64,000 bases of DNA from Echinometra lucunter (GCA_029962745.1 CM057151.1:178001-242000); one strand, 5' to 3'; positions 34,101 through 46,809 are shown, counted from the stretch's first letter. Made by a program: numbers and translations. The notes: generated from the sequence alone by a model not told the origin.

Positions 34101-37100
34101 TGACACAACAATTATTATTCATACTGTTTTAATCACTATACGTCATGACGTCGCCAATCATGTCGCTCCTATCTTGATTTAGTCAAGAATATGCATAATG
34201 TTGAATAAACAATATATAATGCATCAAGACAGATGATAAAGTTGTCATATGAATCAGAAGAAAAGGAAGAAGCATAAGAAGAGGAGGGGGAAAGAAGAAG
34301 AAGAAAGAGGAGGAGGAGGAGAAGGAGAAGAAGAATCCCTTGTAAAAAAAAGTAAGTACCACTGTGCCCCATGGTAATTTGATAGTAATTTGATAGTAAT
34401 TTGATGGTACACCATAAAATTACTATACCATTGTATTTCTTTTTTTAACTATGAAGAAGAAAGAAGAGGGAAGAGGAGGAGGAAAAGGAAGAGAGGATGA
34501 TGGTGATGATAATGGACGAAGATCCTCAGCGTTTATAGCGTTTCCATTCTCATTATGCCATTTGTGACGCTATATAAAAAATGGCACCTATAATATAAAA
34601 GGCCAATAATAATGATAATAATAATAACCCTTATTCACCCAGGGTAACAACTTTAGCTATCAGCTTATCTTCCAGCGGGCCCTGCATAACATAATATGTT
34701 ATTATTACCCTTCTCCATTCTTATATGCCGAGCGCCTTGCTAGAATGCAGAAGGTCCCATTTTTGTAAGTCTTTGGAATGACTCGGCCGGGGATCGAACC
34801 CATGACCTCCCGTTCATGAGGCGGACGCTCTATCAATTGAGCCTAGTTTCGTTGTATCCACAACATTTTCATAGAGCACAAAAAACTCATAGTACAAATA
34901 TTTTGTTTCCGGACAACGAGCTACGAAAACAATCAAACAAAAATGTTTATCAATCGTCTGTGACACCACATGGTGTGTGAAATACACGTCATGGACTAAT
35001 GAGATTCAAAGATAAAGATTTTTAAAAAAAGAGGTGAATTTGAAGGAAGAAATTCAATGCCGCTATAGCTTTGGGTTATTTGCATTTCAAATTGATTTTG
35101 AAGTCTTCCATGGGTAAGAGTCAGGAATATATTTATTTTATTTTCAATACAAGTGTGTATCATTTAAGAACTGAAGCAACAGTGAAAATAATGAAAACAT
35201 AACGTATGCATTAATATCACATAGGTTTGAAAATTAAATATAGTTCCATTATGATTATGATGGCTAATGCACATTTTTCCTCAATTTATCTTTCATTCTC
35301 CTTTTCAATCTCTGGAAAATTACCTGTTACTTTTTTTTAAAGATGCTATTCATCATTAATATATGTAAGAGTAACCCTGATCTTAAACTTAACGTTAACC
35401 ACACTGTTACAACATTCGTTTTAAAATCATTAGGTTGTTTTATATATGAACCTACCAAATGCTGTTTAAAAATTTGTATGTAAAACATATGGGGACTTTT
35501 TAAAAACAACTCTTGGTAGGTTCATATTTTCAGCAACTGTGCATAAACCAACCCCTACTCTGTATTTCCCAATTTGTGCAGATGCGGAGTCAGCTAATAA
35601 TAATCCAGCTTTTTTTTTTTTTCTTTCTTATTTTTATTTTTCCTCGTCTTTTTTTCTTAATTTTTTCTTTTATTTTTTACTAATCGGCTGCTGACTTGCT
35701 ATTAAATCAGATTTTGTAAAAATCTATCCCGAAGAATGCACTGTAAATGCTCTTACGCGCTTGCTCTCAGTATGCTCTTTGTGTGAGGGTGTGTGTGTGT
35801 GTGTGTGTGTGTGTTAAAAGAACCGCTGATCTCACTGATTCAAAATAATTCAGAGAGGTAATTGCTTTTGTCATTCATTACTTGATTTAACAAATTGCAT
35901 GTGTTGCAAACTCACTCTTTGATAGAAGTTAGAATTATTTCTCTCGGTTAACCATTATAGTCGTTAAAAACTTTATGGACAATAGAGACGAGTCACTACG
36001 GTGGTGTTAACTGAACACAGTAATGAAAAAAACTTCCAATAAGTATCTGCGCGCAAGTAATAAATAAGTGTACAACATAATGCCGCCTGTTACGCGTGTT
36101 ATTCACACTATATATTTCAGATGGAAATAGACAGAAAGTGCCGGGACTTCCGCAATAAAACTGTGCGATTATTAAGGCCAGAAGGTATATTAAAATGGTT
36201 GTTAATGACCAGTCGTTAAACAAATAATGCAAATGTAATTTCAAGGCAAGATACAGAATTGTCTACCATCCACACTTGTTGTAGAGGGCAAGGGGAAACG
36301 TCCACAGGCTCAGAAGTGTGCAAGGCTATGTTTTCAAACTTGGATTGTATCACTCTCCAGAGAGCTTGTTGGACACCCTGTTGACAAGACTTACGATCAA
36401 AGTAGGTTAGAACGTGGTCCTTGTAATAAGGCTTAGAGCTTGTTACCCTTATCCTCTTTGCCCACACGCGTTCTCCATGTCATTGAGAATGGATTTAGAA
36501 ATTGCCAAAATGAATAATGCCATGCATGATTAAGGTTAAAACGGAATGGTCTCTTTGCAGACATGTTCTCATAAGATCCATGGTGCAGAGTAGAGTGTTA
36601 TGAGAGTCGGTCGCGGTACACCTTTTGAAACAAAGAGTTATTGGTCGCTTTAAAAATCATGCTCCCCCAGGAACCATGGACTTTAGAGGTTTTAACCCCC
36701 CCCCCCCCGTTCACACAGAGCTAAGTCTGTTTTTGTATTCTCACTTGCAACCAAATTATTTCAATTGAATGGCTGCTAAAGAATTTGGAAAAAAAAAATA
36801 TCAGTTTAAAGTCCTAGACAAAGTGAATAATTATGAAGTATTTTTAAATACCTTATTACTCATGGCATGACGCCTCATTAACACTCTACACACAGAAAAA
36901 AATCAAATTGATCGGTGTATATACGAGTTTCAAAAACCATTCATTCATTATAATATGTTATGTTTTTGACCGTTGTTAAGCAAATTAATACTTATTCTCT
37001 TGTTTTAGTTTAATTATTAATGAATTTCGTGAGGAAAATTTATAAAACTGCATGATTATGAATTTAAAAAATAGGAAATTGAATAGATCTGATCGTCTTT

Positions 37101-37768
37101 AGCAATGTTCATATCAATTCCTGTTCCTTAATTTTTGTAGATCTGATCGAGGGTCGAATGTTACATGTATGTTGAAACAAGGTTGCCAATAAGCCATAAT
37201 CTTATGTTACTTGAATATATAGCCCTAAATAATTTTGACGACGTAGTCTCAACTATTCTTGATCTGGGAGCTTGACTTAATTACCCACTTTCACTTTTTT
37301 TCCTCCAATTAACTTCGATATAACGCTGAAGACAGGTGTGCTCTGTCAGTGCATAATCAATTTGGTCAGTGATAGCTAAATTCTACAGTGCCTTTTTACA
37401 AAATCACAAAAAATGGATATGATATGAAGAAACTTAATATGTTCGTTGGGTAAAGCACGTAATCAGAAAAATAAACAGAAAATTTATAGCAACATGTACA
37501 TAGTTTCTTCTCTGAATTAACTTTGGAAAAGTGATTTAAAAGGGAAAGAAATTGATCGTGATAAAGGGAAAACAAAGGTATGCAAGAGGGAGAAAATGAT
37601 GAGTTAATTGAATACTTACATCCATGTAGCATCTGTCTTTGTTGGCCCTGTTAAGAAAATAGAAATCCATAGCATACAGACCACACAGCATCGGTATGTT
37701 AAATTCCTTCTGTATCTGTAGGAACCATTCAATAATTGGTTCTGTCTTGGTTTATTGCTACACTCCAT
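20617..37768 (-). CDS. wnt16: Wnt16, complete, 5 exons, 428 aa
   Basis: It is a secreted, lipid-modified Wnt ligand acting through Frizzled receptors. Residues 27-47 form a hydrophobic signal peptide ([20 protein letters not shown]). The Wnt core follows: [25 protein letters not shown] with an N-glycosylation site, [56 protein letters not shown], then [16 protein letters not shown], whose first Ser (Ser288) is the expected palmitoleoylation site. The C-terminus [34 protein letters not shown] and the end YTCK fit Wnt16 better than Wnt4, Wnt1 or Wnt5 as I remember them. [10 protein letters not shown] matches human Wnt16 WMWLGIASFG across the exon 1-2 join. It is longer than vertebrate Wnt16 (about 365) because of extra sequence in exon 2 and a Ser/Pro linker in exon 4. 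An in-frame TGA lies eight codons upstream of the start. Confidence 0.97.
22752..22786. repeat. poly-C tract
   Basis: About 35 bases of nearly pure C, the longest of about ten such runs in the window. Confidence 0.9.
23575..23622 (+). ncRNA. degenerate hammerhead-like motif (retroelement remnant)
   Basis: CCGAGGAAG, a short hairpin (CCAATT-GATA-AATTGG), then GAAACGTCG resembles the core CUGANGA...GAAAC of minimal hammerhead ribozymes carried by Penelope-like retroelements. The first core position is CCGAGGA rather than CUGANGA, so activity is doubtful. The similarity may instead reflect a related repeat family. Confidence 0.25.
24745..25091 (-). CDS. wnt16: wnt16 exon 4
   Basis: It encodes [20 protein letters not shown] through [11 protein letters not shown]. 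The acceptor is GGTAG|G and the donor is CAG|GTTAGT, phase 0. A low-complexity insert ([20 protein letters not shown]) lies between the [14 protein letters not shown] and [11 protein letters not shown] blocks. Confidence 0.96.
26040..26400. repeat. interspersed repeat with TGACCT motifs, copy in wnt16 intron 3
   Basis: It shares ACCCCAAAATCTAATCAGAT, CATATGCATACATGA and AAGTTTGAAGCTGATCCGTC with the element at 58650-59100. It contains GACCTTTGACTTTTGACCT. Confidence 0.75.
26401..30108. other. remainder of wnt16 intron 3
   Basis: It holds a (CT)n/(TTTC)n tract at 27103-27142 and otherwise unique AT-rich sequence. Several short open frames show no recognisable domain. Confidence 0.55.
30109..30265 (-). 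CDS. wnt16: wnt16 exon 3 (GC donor)
   Basis: It encodes [20 protein letters not shown] through FGEVINT plus one base of Gly157. The acceptor is GAACAG. The donor is ACAG|GCAAGT, a GC-type donor with an otherwise perfect consensus. No GT site near the required position keeps the frame into exon 4. Confidence 0.94.
30266..30777. other. wnt16 intron 2
   Basis: Intron of 512 bp, no feature seen. Confidence 0.7.
30778..30940 (-). CDS. wnt16: wnt16 exon 2
   Basis: It encodes [20 protein letters not shown] through [11 protein letters not shown]. The acceptor is TTTACAG|G and the donor is CAA|GTTAGT, phase 0. The middle ([19 protein letters not shown]) has no counterpart in the vertebrate sequence I remember. 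The cysteine in [10 protein letters not shown] begins the conserved part. Confidence 0.95.
31056..31104. repeat. (GAT)n microsatellite
   Basis: About 14 GAT repeats in wnt16 intron 1. An (AAAT)/(AGAT) tract follows at about 31459-31545. Confidence 0.9.
32387..33028. mobile_element. ~640-bp Tc1-like foldback element in wnt16 intron 1
   Basis: The left end TACAGTTGGAGCCAAAAGCT with TACATACAC is very like the Tc1/Sleeping Beauty terminal repeat (CAGTTG.AG.C..AAG.TTACATACAC). The right end reads GTTGAAGCCGAAAGTTTATG on the other strand. The arms pair well beyond 100 bp, including ATAAAATCTACTATATCTTC in both. It is preceded by TA; the right flank is not a perfect TA. There is no transposase frame. 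A second inner inverted repeat involves the AAGCATTATG and GCGATGCTTG region. Confidence 0.85.
33029..34596. other. wnt16 intron 1, middle part
   Basis: It holds a purine-rich GAA/GGA tract (34256-34336) and three tandem GTAATTTGATA units (34374-34408). No gene was seen. Confidence 0.55.
34597..34853 (-). mobile_element. tRNA-derived SINE (minus strand)
   Basis: On the minus strand the head reads GGCTCAATTGATAGAGCG (A box) and GGTCATGGGTTCGATCCCC (B box). The body follows with CAAGGCGCTCGGCATATAAG, ending in a TTATTATTATTATC tail near 34610. It differs from the other SINE family in this window. Confidence 0.8.
34854..37619. other. wnt16 intron 1, 5' part
   Basis: It holds a T-rich run (35611-35690), a (GT)n run (35788-35815) and a C run (36698-36708), otherwise AT-rich sequence. 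The frame at 36216-36467 shows no known domain. Confidence 0.55.
37620..37768 (-). CDS. wnt16: wnt16 exon 1 (start codon and signal peptide)
   Basis: It encodes residues 1-49 plus two bases of Met50. The start codon has A at -3 and G at +4. The product begins [15 protein letters not shown] and continues into the signal peptide. The donor is GGAT|GTAAGT (phase 2). Confidence 0.93.
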
Positions 37769-38300
37769 TATTAAATCCCGATGAAATCTCAGTCAAAAAA
37801 TCGACAGCTACACCCCTCTGTTACTGATCAAAATATATTGGGGTGTTTTGGAGAAGAACTAGATAAATTCATTACAGAACATAATTCTCTGTAACAGTTG
37901 AACTGCGCTAAGGTTGATTCAGATTGGGTCCGAGTAACTTTGCGGTGATATCTCTTGACGACTGCGTCATGAATCCCTTTGATGCTCGCCGTCTCCTTTA
38001 CCACTCACCAAACAACACCGAACTCATAACACAGAATGACACACGAACAAACATTGAGTGCCAAAACTTTATCCAGGGCCATAAAATGGCACGTCTCTTG
38101 TGATTGGTCGACAGGGGAAGTCACATCCGCTAGTATCAACCAATGATAAGTGTTGATGTATTACTCACTCATTTAGTGACTAGTATTTAGAAAAAAAATA
38201 GTACGCAATCATATCGATTAGAATATTATTTGGACAAGTTCAATATACAGTCTGCTCTCTACTCGATGACGCAAACATACTGACTTTTGACTAGGCCTGA
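37769..38300 (-). promoter_or_regulatory. wnt16 5' UTR and putative promoter
   Basis: Placed by position only. Two CCAAT-type motifs occur (ATTGGT near 38104 and ACCAAT near 38138). No clear TATA box or transcription start is assignable. Confidence 0.35.
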
Positions 38301-38789
38301 TACTGACAGCGAAGATGAACAAATGAAGTCTCTGTATGTATATTTGATATTCGCAGCGTGAGAACTCTGTTATTTTATTTTATTTTATAGAGGGTTGCTT
38401 CGTGCTTTGTACACAAAGGACGTTAAGGGGGTATCACAATCAAGGAGCATCATTCATTAAAGCTTCCCGCTCTTTTGTAACACTGAAAGAACTGCCCGTA
38501 ACATTGTGAAAACGGACCTATTGTAGAGCGACAGTCCCATTGTACCTATCTAAACGATCCTTCCTGTTATCTCAATTGTTCAACTTTTTATCAAAGGCCA
38601 ATCAATTTTCTCCACGGATTTCTTGTAATACAGGGAATGACAATTACTGTACAGGGGGATTATAGAGGTATAAACACCTATGTGTAAAACTGAATTAAAA
38701 ATGTAAACATGAGATAGATTCCATTCCAATGACCCACGTAGGTAATAAAAAGTTTTATAGCGCTTAGATAATTCAAAGCTGTATATAAC

Positions 38790-38965
38790 TAATGTCCTTT
38801 GGCAAGACATTCATCTACATTTGCCACACTCGACCCAGGTGAGGTAAATGGATACCTGACAGGAATTAATTCCTTGAAATGTTCAGTGCGCTGTAATGAC
38901 TGCCTGGCTAAAGTCGGGGTAATAATATCCAAACTCCTTTGGAAACGCATGGACACGTTAGATCA
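38790..38965 (+). mobile_element. SINE fragment, family 1 (head missing)
   Basis: It begins AATGTCCTTTGGCAAGACAT and contains CATTTGCCACACTCGACCCA, the body shared with the copies at 39774, 46823 and 61668. The tRNA-like head is absent. Confidence 0.85.
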
Positions 38966-39773
38966 GTTTACAAGAACGGATTATTAAGATGATCTTGGCC
39001 GTTGATTGGGATGCAAGCATGCTAAATCGTGTAAAAATGATCGAATGCGTCAGTCACAATAAATAGAATAAACGAACAAGTAAACTTGTCAAACTTAGCT
39101 TTCTCACATTTCTATACATTTTGTCTCCAGCCCCCCCCCCCCTTTTCTTGTTCCCTCTCCCTATCTCAATCATCTAATTATCGGCGTGTATTTTGTTAAT
39201 CATCACAATAAAATTTTCACAATAACTAATTTAATTCAAACCATATAATACAATCATGTTAATCATTTTTGTTGTCACAGAGGTCTCCAGCCAATTTCAC
39301 CAATGCAATTATGATATCAGTCTAACTACATGGAGTCAAATGAAATTCCCAAGAGCTTGATTTAACGGTTTGTATTGTGTTTTCTAATGAAATCTGATTA
39401 TAATCAGAAAGAAGTAACAGTTGTTGCGATCTAAAGCACTTACTATCACATTTTGGCAGCCACCCCCTCAAACACACAAAGGAACTATACCGCTGTTATA
39501 ATATGGCAAAGACCTCCACTGCTGCAGGTGTTATCGACATGAGGTGGTTTGGACGAGACATTAACACTACAGACACTGGCGTTGCTACAGGGGTACGGAG
39601 GCATGACCACCCCCCCCCCCCCCCCCGCACATGATTTTACATATGATTCAATTCAAATTTTAGTGATTCTAATCCAAACTTGTAGGATCATTCTCGGTTT
39701 TAAAGTTACTGTTCTCATAATCACAGTTTTATAACCATATTCAGTTTCAGCAAAGGAGAGACAAAATAAACGC

Positions 39774-40078
39774 AGGTGTTGTGGTCCAGTGGATAAGTCT
39801 GTTAACCACGAGGTTCGGGGTTCAAATCCCTGCCACTGCAGTAACATCCTTTGGCAAGACATTTATCTATATTTGCCACACTCGACCCAGATAAAGTAAG
39901 TTGATATGGTAGGATTTATCCCTTCAATGCACTAAAGCATGCTAAGTGCTACGGCTGCTGAAGCTAAAGCCGGGGTAAAATCCAAAGTCCTTTGGAAGCG
40001 AGCACGTTACATCATAATGTGAGTACACGCAATACAAGCACGGCATATTATTATTATTATCATTATTGTTATTGATAA
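39774..40078 (+). mobile_element. tRNA-derived SINE, family 1
   Basis: The head is GGTGTTGTGGTCCAGTGGAT (A box) and GGTTCGGGGTTCAAATCCC (B box). The body is CCTTTGGCAAGACATTTATC and TTTGCCACACTCGACCCAGA, and the 3' end is an ATT-rich tail. This is the most complete copy in the window. Confidence 0.9.
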
Positions 40079-41940
40079 TTATCATAATCACCATCATATC
40101 ATTATTATGACATGACATTCTTAAAAATCAAAACATAACACCATGAGTTAGCAAAATTGAGTTGCTATATACTCTCTAAATACCAGTAGTCTTCTCAGGC
40201 ACGAAAGGATTTCAGGATACATTTCTCATGATACTTTGTATAATATACATGTATTTAGTTTTAGGAAAAACAAACGCAGTAGGGATAACATTCATCTTCA
40301 GTCCTTTAATAGGTATTACAGGCCTACGTAACTGTTGTAATAATAACATGTATGCAGTTTCATACGTATACTCGACTTAATTAGTATATTGCGTAAGGAC
40401 AAAAATCGAACTGTCAACTATTTCATACACTATATGTATAATATAGATGTATAACAAAGATGCATATTATATATCTTTTATTTTTGTCCACAATTTAAGT
40501 CGTTACAAAGATAGAAACACCCTTTAATATAAAACGAAGTAACAGCTGAAAATCTGACTACTTTTTGGCTGTGATCAGTTTGCAATCCATCAAGAATCTA
40601 GAACATGGGATCGATGGAATATTTTATGTCAACATATCATCTCATGGAAATACCAACTGCACACAAAGGATGGGAGGTCTGATGATTCATACAACACGAC
40701 TGAAAAGGCAGCGCTGGTGAACTCAAATGATGAAGGGGTAATTTTAAAGAGAGGAATGTCGTCGAGATTCCTCCATTGAAATTGATAATTATCACATTCT
40801 TTCAACTTTTTACCGTGAAACCTTGCACAAAAAGCAATCAGAACCTAAATAGAGTAAAGGACCGTAACTCATATTAACTATACTTCCTCTTTACTATACT
40901 TTCTCAAACGAGTCAAACGACAGAGTGGGAAAGTGTCCCATATCCCCCGGATCGTCAATGAGTTTGGTGTGTCATTTTCAAGGTAATTTCCAAAATCGAA
41001 AAATTAAAATTTTCTTCTGAAATAGTGAAAGAATAATGATAATACAATAATACATAACATTTATTACTGTTATTTCTAAGCGCACCAACTTCTGTCTAAC
41101 GGTTAATTACTAGAACATATGATAAATTTGAAACAAAATTAATTAGATTAATAGAGCTTAATCATTTGAATATGTCTGTGATATAGATCTATGGTACTTA
41201 ATCATGAAACGAGTCATGGTTTGAGACCAGATACAAGAAGTTGGTTTCACAATGATATCAGAAATAAATGACTCCTATACATCTACGATTCTAATTCTAA
41301 TTGTACTTTTGCCTGACATTGCATGGATAATATAATTCTGTAGATTTTTGAAAGTATTAACTATCACAACTGCCATCAACCAATTTATAATTATAATAAT
41401 CTTGCTCGAAACTTAGTTTGTCCTTGAATCGAGACCTTAATTGCCTGTAAAACATCACCAAAAAAGATGCTGTCGCGATTTCCCCCAAGGGGTTGCTTCA
41501 AGCACATATTTCTAAGTTCAATTATTGTTTCTTTCCTCTGAATAATCTCCACACTTATGTTGACTTTGAATGTAGCAACAAAATATATCATAATAGCATA
41601 TTTCAACGCTTTATTAGAGACAGAAAGGAGCCTAACGACACAAGAAACTATTCAATTACACAACGACCAATTTCCTTTCCCCTCACACGACCCCATTCTA
41701 CTACATCAAATTTCTCATATAAAGAGTTCGTTTGGCTCCAGGCCATGCTTTATACTTGACATCCAGTTAATTCTCCCCTCTCACCATCTCTCCCATTAAA
41801 CTCTAACTTTTTCGAGCAGGCTCAAAAACTCCTATAATCTCTATTCCTCGGGCTACATTACAGCGTTATAACAACTAATACAATATGATCGGTTCCTTCC
41901 TTTAAAAAAAGTGTGACCCCAGCTCCGCCCCCCCCCTTCC
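40079..41940. other. intergenic between wnt16 and cped1, no gene seen
   Basis: AT-rich unique sequence. Open frames around 41391-41799 have no recognisable domain and overlap each other. Confidence 0.55.
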
Positions 41941-41949
41941 AACCCGCCT

Positions 41950-43192
<1,243 letters not shown>

Positions 43193-43805
43193 ATGGGTGT
43201 CGATCCCGGGGAGGGGGAGGGGGGGATATATCCACCCCCCCCCCAATAATTCACTATCAAAAAATGACACGGCCCCTGTTAATCCCGCCAAACAAAGCTG
43301 AATGAAGAAGGGGAAAACGAGTTTAGAAAAAGAAAACCCTGGGAGCGCCCTCTCATGTCAAGTATCTCAACAAATGCCGGTTATAATCCTAATGAAAGGA
43401 AACTGGTTTGCATCTTGTCTCTCTATCTAGTGTTATACTAATTGTTCTACTGGCAATTTAAGTATATTAACCAATACCGGTTATGTTACTATTCTTATGA
43501 AAGGTAATTTGTTTGCATCTTGTCTTTCTATCTAATGTTATACCAGGAAGGTGGAAGGGGAGATCTCCCTGGTTATATGTTTGTAAAATAACTGCAAGTA
43601 TTCGAACTACATGACCTAAAATAGGGGAATTTTCAGGAGATAATCGCCTATTATCATACCAAATATGAGAAAGGAAGGTACCGATGAAAATAATATTAAA
43701 GTTACTGAAATCATGAGAATAGAGTAACAATACAGTAGAACCTGTTCTCGGTATTTTTAAAAATCTTTTTTTTTTCTCGCTCGCTACGCTCGCTCATAAA
43801 ATCTA

Positions 43806-44526
43806 CACTCTAAAAAATATTGGGCAAAAAATTGCCCAAATTTTATCCAACATGAGGATTGTCCGACCACCAATTGGGCAAAAAAACACATTTTGCATGA
43901 TTTACTCAGTGTTGGGTAAAAAATAATACACCCAACTTTTACCCAACAAGATTTTACCCAGTCAAAAATTCTTGACTTACCATGTCTGAGGACCATGCCT
44001 CGAACCAGTGCGTGCCATGACACAGTGTCCTCAATACCTACGCTCTACCTATTGCGCCAGCGAGAGATCGCTGAGAGGGTAAGGTCCTGTGGTAAGGTCT
44101 TCTAATAATCATAAACTCGAAACCTGGATTAGCCTTACTCCCAGAATGCAAAATAACCCAAATGTTGAAAAAAGTGTCTAAGTTTAATTTTACTTTTTTT
44201 CCACTGGGTAAGATTGGGTAGATAGTTGGGGGAAAATTATCTGATTGCAACAAGGAAAAGGCCACCCTTAAACTGCCCTGTAATGTCTAACAAAGTTTTT
44301 ACTGAGTATATATACGTAGTAAATGATTGGGAGAAAATAACCCAGTTGTCGGAAAAAATTACCCAACAATAATTTCCCCAGTACCATTTACCCAACTAAT
44401 TTTTATATTTCATTGGGCAATTGCATGTAGTAAATAATTGGTAGAAATAACCCAATTATTATTAAGAAAAATTTGCCCAATTTTGATTTGCCCAGTCACA
44501 CCTGCCCACACCTGCTTTTTACAGTG
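43806..44526. mobile_element. 721-bp MITE-like insertion, CACT.TAAAAA ends, TA duplication
   Basis: The left end is CACTCTAAAAAATATTGGGC and the right end reads CACTGTAAAAAGCAGGTGTG on the other strand. It is flanked by TA on both sides. The interior has many short TTGGGCAA/TTACCCAA motifs in both orientations. The homologous copy at 14542-14546 lacks it, which shows it is an insertion. Confidence 0.85.
43985..44066 (-). pseudogene. tRNA-like segment inside the 721-bp insertion
   Basis: On the minus strand TGGCGCAATAGGTAGAGCG resembles a tRNA A box and CACTGGTTCGAGGC resembles a B box, about 45 bases apart. It is too degenerate for a functional tRNA, and is probably a SINE head captured within the element. 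Confidence 0.5.
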
Positions 44527-44574
44527 TAGATACACGATATTTTTGAGCACCGAACACTGCAGTTCCCTCAGCAA

Positions 44575-44738
44575 CCTGGCTCCGTAACATAAAGGTTTGC
44601 AATCAATCGCAAAATGGCAATGGCCAATCAAGATCATTGTTGCATGCGCGTATTGTGCAACATACCCACCATCAACCAATCACAATCGTTGTTTGAAATT
44701 TGCAATTGATCGCAAATCTTTGTGTTACGGGGCCCTGG
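44575..44738. mobile_element. ~164-bp foldback MITE nested in copy 2
   Basis: The left arm CTGGCTCCGTAACATAAAGG and TTTGCAATCAATCGCAAA pair with the right arm (reverse complement CAGGGCCCCGTAACACAAAG, ATTTGCGATCAATTGCAAA). The homologous repeat at 14590-14612 lacks this segment. Confidence 0.8.
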
Positions 44739-44825
44739 TATATCACAATAGTTTTGAAGCTATAAGTGTCGAAGTATCCTCGAAGATATGCATCACCAAA
44801 ATCATCTAGTTTATTTTGGTATAAT

Positions 44826-45145
44826 AGCTCGCTTCACCCGCTCGTAGAAACAGAGAATGGTTTTGGGTGCCAAGCGACGAGCCAAATAGCGTCATATTTG
44901 GCAATTAGGTGATCATCATTATCTTTGTTCAAAGTGCATCGAAGAGTCTACATTTTTCTTTGCTCGCTGCGCTCACTTGAATAACATTTAGATACATGAT
45001 ACTGGCAATTTGGACATGCAGGACAGTTGACTAAATATTTAAATTACATAAATATCTTATAGGCCTATAGTGTATTTTGGAGATAATTATCATTGATCGT
45101 CAAATGACTGTTTTTCCTCGCTCGCTTCGCTTATGCATGATCCGG
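44826..45145. other. intergenic repeat-like sequence
   Basis: It has motifs such as CTCGCTGCGCTCACTTGAAT and CTCGCTCGCTTCGCTTATGC, typical of the same interspersed family as the preceding repeat. No gene was seen. Confidence 0.5.
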
Positions 45146-45937
45146 GATCATGATCGGCCAAGGTACATCAGAGACGCACACTTTAAACAAGATGTGGAGA
45201 TCACATTCACAGTACATCACGATCGGCCAAGATACATCAGAGACGCACACCTTAAACAGATTGTGGAGATCACATTCACAGTACATCATGATCTGGGATC
45301 ATGATCGGCCAAGATACATGAGACACACACTTTAAACAGGATGTGGAGATCACATTCACAGTACATCATGATCGGCCAAGGTAGATCAGAGACGCACACT
45401 TTAAACAGGTTGTGGATATCAAATTCACAGTACATCATGATCGGACAAGATACATCAGAGACGCACACTTTAAACGGGATGTGGAGATCACATTCACAGT
45501 ACATCACGATCAGCCAAGGTACATCAGAGACGCACACCTTAAACAGGATGTGGATATCACATTCACAGTACATCATGATCGGACAAGATACATCAGAGAC
45601 GCACACTTTAAACAGGATGTGGATATCACATTCACAGTACATCATGATCGGACAAGATACATCAGAGACGCACACTTTCAACAGGATGTGGAGATCACAT
45701 TCACAGTACATCATGTTCGGCCAAGATACATCAGAGACGCACACTTTAAACAGGTTGTGGATATCACATTCACAGTACATCATGATGGCTAAGATACATC
45801 AGAGACGCACACTTTCAACAGGTTGTGGATATCACATTCACAGTACATCATGTTCGGCATAGATACATCAGAGACGCACACTTTAAACAGGTTGTGGATA
45901 TCACATTCACAGTACATCATGTTCGGCCAAGATTAAA
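45146..45937. repeat. 69-bp tandem repeat, ~11 copies
   Basis: Each unit contains GGCCAAGATACATCAGAGAC, GCACACTTTAAACAGGATGT and CACATTCACAGTACATCATG. One unit near 45290-45310 has an internal GGGATCATGATC duplication. 69 is a multiple of 3, so both strands show long false open frames (up to 173 codons). Confidence 0.96.
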
Positions 45938-46737
45938 ATATTTGATAATAAAGCTATAATTTATTGCTAAATGATACAAAAGATTTGGTAGATTTGTACA
46001 AAGAATACATGTGAAAGGCAATAATAAGTTCATTTACCTTAGAATGTCTCATACATTTCCTGAAGTTAAACAATAGATGGCAGCACAAACCCTCACTTTA
46101 ATACTTGTAGGACTCCAAGAAATTCTCCATAAAAATAATAAAGCACTTTGTTTTTAAAATGTAATAATCAAAATACATACCATGATAAACAACCATTACG
46201 ATTCATATTGTACAGTGATTGTCACAGACTTACCTGTACATGTACCGTACTATGAATTACACAGAATACTGAATAATGAATATTGCATCGCTTTTTCACA
46301 TTAAAAATTACAGAAATCTCAAAAGGTCACCTTTTCATTACAGTCTGCAAATGAATTATCAAGTTATGAACACTAAATCACTTCAAATTTCTGTTCATTA
46401 GTGTTATGAAGCCCTTTCACAAGTGGTTGAAAAAAAATTAAGAGTTTTCAAAGTTTAAAATAACCAACTCTACAACTTATTTCTAATAATTCTACATTCT
46501 TCAGATAGGCTGATCTCTTCAGTTCAGTGATTAATACCTACTTTGTTGGAATACCCTGCATTTAATACCCAGAACAATTAAAAAAATAATTATACCAAAT
46601 AATTACAGGTAAAAACAAGACAATGGAGCAACAGTGGGGTAAGTTTAAACTTCTACTCATTTATAATATAAAAATAATATACAAATATACAGTTCGTAGA
46701 ATATTTAACAAAACATTAAAAGTGTCCGTACATTGTG

Positions 46738-46809
46738 ATAACTTTGGTCTAGTGGTTAGGATCTGGCGCTCTCACCGCCGTGGCCCGGGTTCGATTCCTA
46801 GTGTGGGAA
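46738..46809 (+). pseudogene. tRNA-Glu(CTC)-like pseudogene or SINE head
   Basis: GGTCTAGTGGTTAGGATCTG, GCGCTCTCACCGCC and GGCCCGGGTTCGATTCC match the D-arm, anticodon arm (CTC) and T-arm of eukaryotic tRNA-Glu. The two acceptor strands no longer pair. It lies 14 bp upstream of a family-1 SINE. Confidence 0.75.

Larger units (their letters stand above)
43193..44825. repeat. interspersed repeat, copy 2 (interrupted twice)
   Basis: It is homologous to 13992-14730. The match breaks at 43803 after CTCATAAAATCTA, resumes at 44527, breaks again near 44574 and resumes near 44739. The two breaks coincide with separate inverted-repeat insertions. Confidence 0.8.

Noticed and set aside
36216..36467. 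Open frame of 83 codons in wnt16 intron 1
   Set aside because: No recognisable domain, no matching splice phases to wnt16, and AT-rich intron context.
20617..37768. Wnt gene being Wnt4, Wnt5 or Wnt1
   Set aside because: [10 protein letters not shown], the [20 protein letters not shown] stretch and the C-terminus [10 protein letters not shown] fit Wnt16 best from memory; a tree would settle it.
39774..39845. Functional tRNA genes at the SINE heads (39774, 46823, 61668, 34853)
   Set aside because: Acceptor stems do not pair and each is fused to a SINE body.
45077..45862. Open frames of 126-173 codons on both strands
   Set aside because: Products of the 69-bp tandem repeat.
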